Source: Pseudomonas sp. BBP2017 (lineage in GTDB: Bacteria > Pseudomonadota > Gammaproteobacteria > Pseudomonadales > Pseudomonadaceae). From it: a DNA stretch of 64,000 nucleotides. The notes under the pieces are model-generated. The model ran no database searches, was not told the origin of the DNA, and was given only the letters and a program-made list of their open reading frames with translations. Of this stretch, positions 58,751-64,000 are shown in pieces. Made by a program: the position numbers and the translations under genes. The stretch is taken from assembly GCF_003024385.1 (NCBI RefSeq), contig NZ_PVZN01000013.1, forward strand, positions 62,001-126,000, in the 5' to 3' direction. Every line of letters starts with the position of its first letter. Within the stretch, counting starts at the first letter, position 1.

Positions 58751-60372
58751 TCAGGAAATGATGCCCCGCAACGACAGATGCCGCGCATACCATGGCCTTT
58801 GCGGTACACGCCGGACCAAATCACCGATTTTGTCGTCTTCACCGAACGTAATACGCAACGCCAGTTTCATGGTTTCCACATCCATCTCCACCGACTTGCC
58901 AGGCAAGGTCCCGGGCACGGTACTGCAGCCATGGGTCACCGGCCCCAGCCAGGGGTCGTCGACCTCGACCCAACGCCCCGGGGCAAACCATTTCACGCCA
59001 TTGACCTCAAGCCTGCGCACCTGGCCCGGGTTGTGCCGTTCATGCGCGCGATACCAGTCTTCGATGCGGTCGTCGATCCAGCCATGAAAGCCCCAGAATA
59101 CCGGGCTCACATGCGAAGAGAACGGATCGCCAAGGAAGTCATGCTCCGCGCCGAACCAGCGCGAAGCAAAATCAGCCGGATCGCGGGCAAAAGGTACCGG
59201 CGCACCGTTGACCGGATCCCGAGAAATCGAGGCCCAGCACATGTGCAACCAGTCGTGCAGATTCATCTCCAGCTCTGAGCCAAATGTGCCCAGAGTCAGT
59301 TTCGACAGGTAGAGCGGATCCTGGTACTGCGACTCCCAGACCTGGAAGTTACTGCAGAACGTTTCACCGGCCTTGATCGCCGACACCCACTGGTCATAGG
59401 CATCATCGCCCGGCGCTTGCCAGGTCGGCGGTACGCAGTAGCCATCATGGTTGTCGAAGTAGCGGGCGAAGCCCTGACGGTCCTGCTCGACGTCTGGTTT
59501 GGGCAAGGGGAAATGGCTCCAGGACGGCAGGTCCTGCATGGAGCGGGCAGTAGCGAGCATGTCCCGGTGCATGAACAGAAAATCAATACCCGATCCATTG
59601 TGGTGTTTGCGCGGGCCACGGGCATCGCGCTCCTGGCCCCGAGGCCCGGGTTGCCAGCCCAGCCCACGCAAGGCGCCGCGTTTTTTTCAGACAGGGTATG
59701 CCACTTATCCCGGGTGGCATGCCAGAGCTGGTGAAACAGACGGTGCTCGGCGCTGATCACCCAGGCTTGCATTTGCGCGGTATAGGGCAAGCGCTCACGG
59801 GCCTCGGGGAACAGACGTTTGACTGCGACGAAGTGACTGTCCAGCAACGGCAAAGCCATGCACCGGTCCAGCGGCTGCAGGCGGCCGCTCAAGGTGCCGC
59901 TGCCGGCATTGGCGAAACTGCCCCAGACTTCATCCAGACTGGCAATGCACTCATAGTCGGTGTCGCCCTGATTGCTCAGCAGGCGCCAGCGCACTTGCAC
60001 GCTGGAGGCGCCAACCAGGTCGCCCACTACCCGGTAAGCCACGGGTTCAGGACCCTCAAGGCGACTTTTTTCATCGACGAAGCCGCGCAGCCCGCGGCCC
60101 TTGCTTGCAACGTCCAGATACAGCTGCAGCCCATACTCAGGCAAGCCGGCAAGCCCGCCCTGGCTGCCGTAAACGCGCAGATCCCAGACGCCACGGAGCT
60201 GATCCGCCAACTGCTGGCCGGCGACATCGGCCAGTACGACATTGGCCTCACCCGGTGTGACGATATTGTCCTCAGGATCGTGGGTCAGTTCCTTGTGTGC
60301 GTAATAGACCGCAGGTACCGCCGCACCCGCCACTGCCAGGCCCGCTATGAATCCTCGTCGCGATATCGTCAT
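58751..60372 (-). pseudogene. pvdP: Pyoverdine tyrosinase PvdP, split by a frameshift
   Basis: PvdP is a periplasmic copper tyrosinase that matures the pyoverdine chromophore. The first frame has a Tat signal (TISRRGFIAGLAVAG) and reads on to LFHQLWHATRDKWHTLSEKNAA, including probable CuA histidines. The second frame, ending at 58751, continues from LRGLGWQPGPRG through FLFMHRDM, NLHDWLHM and FWGFHGWIDDRIEDWYRAH (CuB side). They meet at a run of seven A (plus-strand T run 59681-59687) that lacks one base: adding one gives SEKKRGALRGLGW. Total 1622 bases, or 541 codons with that base, close to known PvdP (about 544 residues). This could be a true mutation, a homopolymer sequencing error, or programmed -1 frameshifting at A_AAA_AAC. 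A start at 60393 is also possible. Confidence 0.88.
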
Positions 60373-60417
60373 TGTCCTACCCGTGTCCGCCATGAAGCAG
60401 GCTCTATCCAAGCTAGG

Positions 60418-60441
60418 ACGTATCCAAAGGCGGAAAATTTA
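60418..60441 (-). promoter_or_regulatory. PvdS-type promoter (IS box) of pvdP
   Basis: On the minus strand TAAAT (60441-60437), 16 bases, then CGT (60420-60418). It lies 45 bases before the pvdP start. Confidence 0.83.
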
Positions 60442-60474
60442 AATGCGCGACTGGCTTACCCCGCGATAGTGCTG

Positions 60475-61887
60475 TCAGAGCCTCGCCACAGCCGCTGCCA
60501 GCGCCCGTCCGAACCGTGCAGCCACTTCATCGATCTGTTCAGCGGTAATCACCAGTGGCGGCAGGAAGCGTACAACCGCCCCGTGGCGGCCACCCAGCTC
60601 AAGAATCAGACCACGCTTGAGGCACTCGCGCTGTACCAGCGGCGCCAGCTGCGGACACGCGCCCGGGTGACCCTGGGCATCCTTGGCACTTGCCGGGTCG
60701 ACCAGCTCGACGCCAAGCATCAGGCCTCGGCCACGGATATCGCCCAGCTGCGGGAAGTCCACCTGCAAGCGGCGCAGATGCCCATTCAAACGCTCGCCCA
60801 TCGCCTGAGCATGGGCGCACAGGTCATGATCCTTGATGTATTTCATCACGGCAGAACCGGCAGCCATGGCCATCTGATTACCGCGGAACGTCCCGGCATG
60901 CGCCCCCGGTTGCCAGGTATCCAGCCACTGACGGTAAACCACTACCGCCAGCGGCAGGCTGCCTCCAATCGCTTTGGACATCACCACCACATCGGGAACG
61001 ATACCTGCGTGTTCGAAAGCAAAGATCTTGCCGGTGCGCGCAAATCCACTCTGGATTTCATCGACGATCAAGGCCACACCGGCCTTCTCGGTAATCCGCC
61101 GCACACCGCGCAACCATTCCAGATCCGCCGGAATCACCCCGCCTTCGCCTTGCACCGCCTCGACGATCACCGCTGCTGGCACTTGCACACCGCCTTCCGG
61201 ATCGTTCAGCAGGTTCTCCAGATAATGCAGGTTGACCTTGACCCCCGCCTCGCCGCCCAGACCAAACGGGCAACGGTAGTCATAGGGATACGGCAAAAAC
61301 TGCACACCATTGCTCAGCAGCCCGGCCAAAGGCTTTTTCGGTGCCAGACTGCCCATCAGGCTCAAAGCCCCTTGAGACATGCCGTGATAGCCGCCCTGGA
61401 ACGACAGCACGGTGGTGCGACCGGTCGCGGTGCGCACCAGTTTCAAGGCCGCCTCCACTGCGTCGGTACCGGTCGGCCCGCAGAACTGGATCTTCGCTTC
61501 GTCACGCAAAGCCTGCGGCAACAGGCCGAACAGATCCTGAACGAACTGGTCCTTCACCGGTGTGGTGAGGTCGAGGGTGTGCAGGGGCAGTTCGTCCGTC
61601 AGCACTTGCTGGATCGCCTCGATCACCACCGGGTGGTTGTGGCCCAGCGCCAGCGTCCCGGCCCCGGCCAGGCAGTCGATGAACTGACGCCCTTCGACAT
61701 CTTCGACATACAGGCCACGGGCCTTTTTCAGCGCCAGGGGAATGCGTCGCGGGTAACTGCGGGCATTGGACTCTTGCTGCTTTTGTCGGGCCAGCAAGGG
61801 CGACTCTTCGAAGTGATAAAGCGTTTCGGCAGCGGCCGCGTCCGAAGACACCGGCAGCGGCTGGGCAAGGCTGATAGCGACTGACAT
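60475..61887 (-). CDS. pvdH: Diaminobutyrate--2-oxoglutarate aminotransferase
   Basis: This 470-residue class III aminotransferase makes L-2,4-diaminobutyrate, a pyoverdine precursor, from aspartate semialdehyde. Motifs: FIDCLAGAGTLALGHNHPVV, FCGPTGTDAVEAALKLVRTATGR, LIVDEIQSGFARTGKIFAFEH and the PLP-Lys in VMSKAIGGSLPLAVV. Start at 61887 (MSVAISLAQ); the frame is open to 61926. A PvdS-type promoter lies upstream and pvdP follows downstream. Confidence 0.93.
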   Translation of the reverse strand: MSVAISLAQPLPVSSDAAAAETLYHFEESPLLARQKQQESNARSYPRRIPLALKKARGLYVEDVEGRQFIDCLAGAGTLALGHNHPVVIEAIQQVLTDELPLHTLDLTTPVKDQFVQDLFGLLPQALRDEAKIQFCGPTGTDAVEAALKLVRTATGRTTVLSFQGGYHGMSQGALSLMGSLAPKKPLAGLLSNGVQFLPYPYDYRCPFGLGGEAGVKVNLHYLENLLNDPEGGVQVPAAVIVEAVQGEGGVIPADLEWLRGVRRITEKAGVALIVDEIQSGFARTGKIFAFEHAGIVPDVVVMSKAIGGSLPLAVVVYRQWLDTWQPGAHAGTFRGNQMAMAAGSAVMKYIKDHDLCAHAQAMGERLNGHLRRLQVDFPQLGDIRGRGLMLGVELVDPASAKDAQGHPGACPQLAPLVQRECLKRGLILELGGRHGAVVRFLPPLVITAEQIDEVAARFGRALAAAVARL

Positions 61888-61969
61888 CTGGAGAAACCCT
61901 CGCAAGCAAGCGGATGTGCCCGTCACGCGCCTGTTACCAGATGTGTGTCGGGTTGTTATCGCTTGAAAA

Positions 61970-61993
61970 ACGCTTCAGCGTCTTGCGGATTTA
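61970..61993 (-). promoter_or_regulatory. PvdS-type promoter (IS box) of pvdH
   Basis: On the minus strand TAAAT (61993-61989), 16 bases, then CGT (61972-61970), 83 bases before the pvdH start. Confidence 0.85.
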
Positions 61994-62007
61994 GCCTGAC
62001 AGTTTTT

Positions 62008-63333
62008 TTATTGCGAGGAACGTAAAGGGATATGCAAGAACACCCGCAGACCATCGTTGCGGCTGTCGAACCGCAAGGAACCGGCACAGCGCTGGACGAT
62101 GGCCTGAACAATCGCCAACCCCAACCCGCAACTACCGCTTTGACCATTGCGCCAGAAACGCTCGGTAAGGCGCTCAAGGTCCTGCTCGACGATGCCGGGG
62201 CCGTGATCACGCACCAGGAAAGCCACCTGCCCCTTCTCCATCTGCACCGCCAGTTCCACCGGTGCCGGGCCACGGGTGTGACGCAACGCGTTGTCCAGCA
62301 GGTTGCGCAAGGCGGTCACGGCCAGTGGCGAAGGCATGCCGAGGTAGGCCTGGGCTGCTTCCGGGGCCAATTGCAGGTCAATGCGCTGCGAATTGTCAAG
62401 CCCGGTGTCCTGGATCGCCTGGCGGGCCACCTGTTCGGCGTTGCACTGCACCCCATCCTCAAACGACAAGCTGCCTTCAACCCGCGCCAACAGCAGCAAC
62501 TGCTCCAACGTCCGGTGCAAGCGGTCCGCGCCCTGCTCGGCGTGCTCCAGCGCTTGCTCACGCACCGCTCCATCGGTCATTCGGGCCACCTGCAGGTGGG
62601 TCTTGATGGCGGTCAGCGGCGTGCGCAACTCATGGGCGGCGTCGTCGGTCAGGCGTCGTTCGCGTTCGATCGTCTGGGCAATGCGCAAGAACAGCTGGTT
62701 CTGGGTATCCAGCAGTGGTTGCAACTCGCTGGGCAAGGCGCGCACTTGCAACGGCTCAAGGGCATCAGGGCTTCGCCGGCGCAGGGCATCACGCATGCGG
62801 TTGAGCGGTGCCAGGCCCTTACCGATACCGATCCATAGCAGCCCAAGCGTTCCGAGCAAGGCCACAAACACCGGTGCCGAAGCCGCCAACAAGATCGAGC
62901 GATTCAGCGCCTCACGCTCCTGATGACGGTCCGCCGTGGTGATACGGACATCACCGCGGTAATAGGTAAACGTGCGCCAACGCGCACCCTCGATAGTCTG
63001 GTCGCGAAAACCACTGCGATCGTCGTCGAGGGTGTGTCCCTGACTATGGTTGCGGGCAATGATCTCGCCACGTAACGAGCTGACCTGACAGGCCATGCCA
63101 TCCGGCACGCTGAGCTGGTCGGCACTCAACTTTGTGCCCTCGCCCTTGGCCGTCAGTGGCTGCGGCAACTGATCGATCAGCCCGGCAACCATGCGCGCCG
63201 AAGCCACCAGGCGCTGGTCGAGGGAAAACATCATCTGATAGCGCAGGTCGCGCAGCATCCACGCCGCTGCCAGGGCCCAGATAAGCACGAAAGCGGTGCC
63301 GAGGATCAGCGTCAGGCGTACGCGCAGGCTCAT
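62008..63333 (-). CDS. Two-component sensor histidine kinase
   Basis: This 441-residue inner-membrane kinase has TM1 at about residues 6-27, a periplasmic sensor of about 120 residues, TM2 at about 147-168, and HisKA with His234 in DDAAHELRTPLTAIKTHL. The HATPase motifs include NLLDNALRHT, RDHGPGI and SCGLGLAIVQAI. The layout is that of QseC/PmrB-like sensors for cations or small ligands. Its start overlaps the response regulator stop (ATGA), so it is second in the operon. Confidence 0.92.
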   Translation of the reverse strand: MSLRVRLTLILGTAFVLIWALAAAWMLRDLRYQMMFSLDQRLVASARMVAGLIDQLPQPLTAKGEGTKLSADQLSVPDGMACQVSSLRGEIIARNHSQGHTLDDDRSGFRDQTIEGARWRTFTYYRGDVRITTADRHQEREALNRSILLAASAPVFVALLGTLGLLWIGIGKGLAPLNRMRDALRRRSPDALEPLQVRALPSELQPLLDTQNQLFLRIAQTIERERRLTDDAAHELRTPLTAIKTHLQVARMTDGAVREQALEHAEQGADRLHRTLEQLLLLARVEGSLSFEDGVQCNAEQVARQAIQDTGLDNSQRIDLQLAPEAAQAYLGMPSPLAVTALRNLLDNALRHTRGPAPVELAVQMEKGQVAFLVRDHGPGIVEQDLERLTERFWRNGQSGSCGLGLAIVQAIVQRCAGSLRFDSRNDGLRVFLHIPLRSSQ

Positions 63334-64000
63334 GGCTGCTCGACCTCCGGCAACTGTGCCGGCCCCAGGCGATAACCCAGGCCGCGTACGGTCTCGACGA
63401 TGCCATTGCCCAATTTGCGCCGCAGGTGATGAATGTGCACGTTCAAGGCGTTGCTCTCGACCTCGTCACCAAAGCCATAGACGCTGTCTTTGAGCTGCTC
63501 GCTGGACAACACCCTGCCACGGTTGTGCAACAGCGCTTGCAACAGCGCCTGCTCGCGCCGTGACAGGTCGACCGGTATACCGCCCAGGCAGGTTTCGCGG
63601 CTGCTGGGATCGTAGCTGAGCGGGCCGTGCTCGATGATATTGACCGCACGCCCGGCCGAGCGCCGCAACAGGGTATGCAGGCGCGCAGCCAGCTCGCGCA
63701 GGTCGAAGGGTTTTAGCAAGTAATCGTCGGCACCGGCCTGCAGACCGTCGACCCGGTCAGTGACCGCATCGCGGGCGGTGAGGACCAGCACCGGCAGGCT
63801 CTCGCCCTGCTGACGCAGGCGCTGCAGCAGTTTGAGGCCATCTTCATCGGGCAAGCCCAGATCCAGCACCATGACATCGAAGGCTGCAGCCTGGAGCATG
63901 GCCTGGGCCGCTGCCGCCGTGGCGACCCTGTCCACGGTCATGCCCTGGGCAGTCAGCCCCGCGGCGATGCCGCTGGCAATCAGGTCGTCATCCTCGCAGA
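63330..64000 (-). CDS. OmpR/PhoB-family response regulator (5' end outside window)
   Basis: The receiver begins before the window edge (CEDDDLIASGIAAGLTAQGM is readable), with the phospho-acceptor Asp in VMVLDLGLPDEDGL and the Lys in DDYLLKPFDLRELAAR. The C-terminal winged helix shows LSRREQALLQALLHNRGRVLSSEQLKDSVYGF and NALNVHIHHLRRKLG. It pairs with the overlapping kinase gene. The targets are unknown. Confidence 0.92.
   Translation of the reverse strand, partial: CEDDDLIASGIAAGLTAQGMTVDRVATAAAAQAMLQAAAFDVMVLDLGLPDEDGLKLLQRLRQQGESLPVLVLTARDAVTDRVDGLQAGADDYLLKPFDLRELAARLHTLLRRSAGRAVNIIEHGPLSYDPSSRETCLGGIPVDLSRREQALLQALLHNRGRVLSSEQLKDSVYGFGDEVESNALNVHIHHLRRKLGNGIVETVRGLGYRLGPAQLPEVEQP

Noticed and set aside
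59698..61884. Plus-strand open frame of 728 codons opposite pvdP and pvdH
   Set aside because: Antisense shadow; the minus strand shows clear PvdH and PvdP motifs and promoters.

Overview
The window is a stretch of a Pseudomonas chromosome, GC-rich and densely coded. The evidence is the gene order fabAB / htpG / sdhCDAB-sucAB-lpd-sucCD / gltA / etfBA / etf-QO / pyoverdine sigma factor and export genes, PvdS-type promoters (TAAAT-N16-CGT), and typical Pseudomonas REP elements. From memory the order resembles the P. putida/P. fluorescens lineages. The species cannot be fixed from sequence reading alone.

Layout. 1-1.4 kb: two ABC-transporter ATPases (one cut by the window edge) of the glycerol-type GlpS/GlpT pair, divergent from an AcoR-like sigma-54 activator at 1.7-3.5 kb. 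Between them lie a good sigma-54 promoter and a phased array of TGAACA repeats. 3.6-5.3 kb: ornithine cyclodeaminase and an Lrp/AsnC regulator. 5.3-8.9 kb: an AI-2E family membrane protein, a DUF4892 protein preceded by a coupled mini-ORF, and two alpha/beta hydrolases. 9.3-11.1 kb: a 612-residue repeat protein that looks like accessory DNA. 11.2-13.1 kb: sixA, a DUF4389 protein and gpsA. 13.2-18.2 kb: a tightly coupled TonB receptor, periplasmic binding protein and hybrid histidine kinase. 18.4-20.1 kb: fabAB. 20.2-21.2 kb: a small protein flanked by remnants of a chemotaxis receptor and an amidohydrolase. 21.3-28.7 kb: pirin, dienelactone hydrolase, htpG, two thioesterases, a small lipoprotein, a DUF599 protein and brnQ.

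29-42 kb holds the TCA block: sucCD, lpd, sucAB and sdhCDAB on the minus strand, and gltA divergent from sdhC. 42-47 kb: envelope and regulatory genes (START-domain protein, YkgJ protein, MocR regulator, OmpA and DUF4398 lipoproteins, a periplasmic binding protein). 47.4-51.3 kb: etfBA and etf-QO, with a PsrA-type operator at the etf-QO promoter. 51.3-53.2 kb: an MFS transporter and a receiver-like protein lacking the phospho-acceptor Asp. 53.4-61.9 kb: a pyoverdine locus with the ECF sigma factor, pvdRT-opmQ, pvdP and pvdH. Three TAAAT-N16-CGT boxes stand in front of pvdR, pvdP and pvdH, and a Fur-like box stands in front of the sigma gene. 62-64 kb: a two-component system cut by the window end.

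Most striking points: pvdP is split by a one-base deficit in a 7-A run that forms an in-frame A_AAA_AAC slippery heptamer. The TonB receptor, binding protein and hybrid kinase form a co-translated unit that could be a new ligand-sensing system. Several regulatory sites are readable directly: sigma-54, sigma-32, AlgU, PsrA, Fur and PvdS. No tRNA, rRNA, CRISPR array or insertion sequence was recognised.
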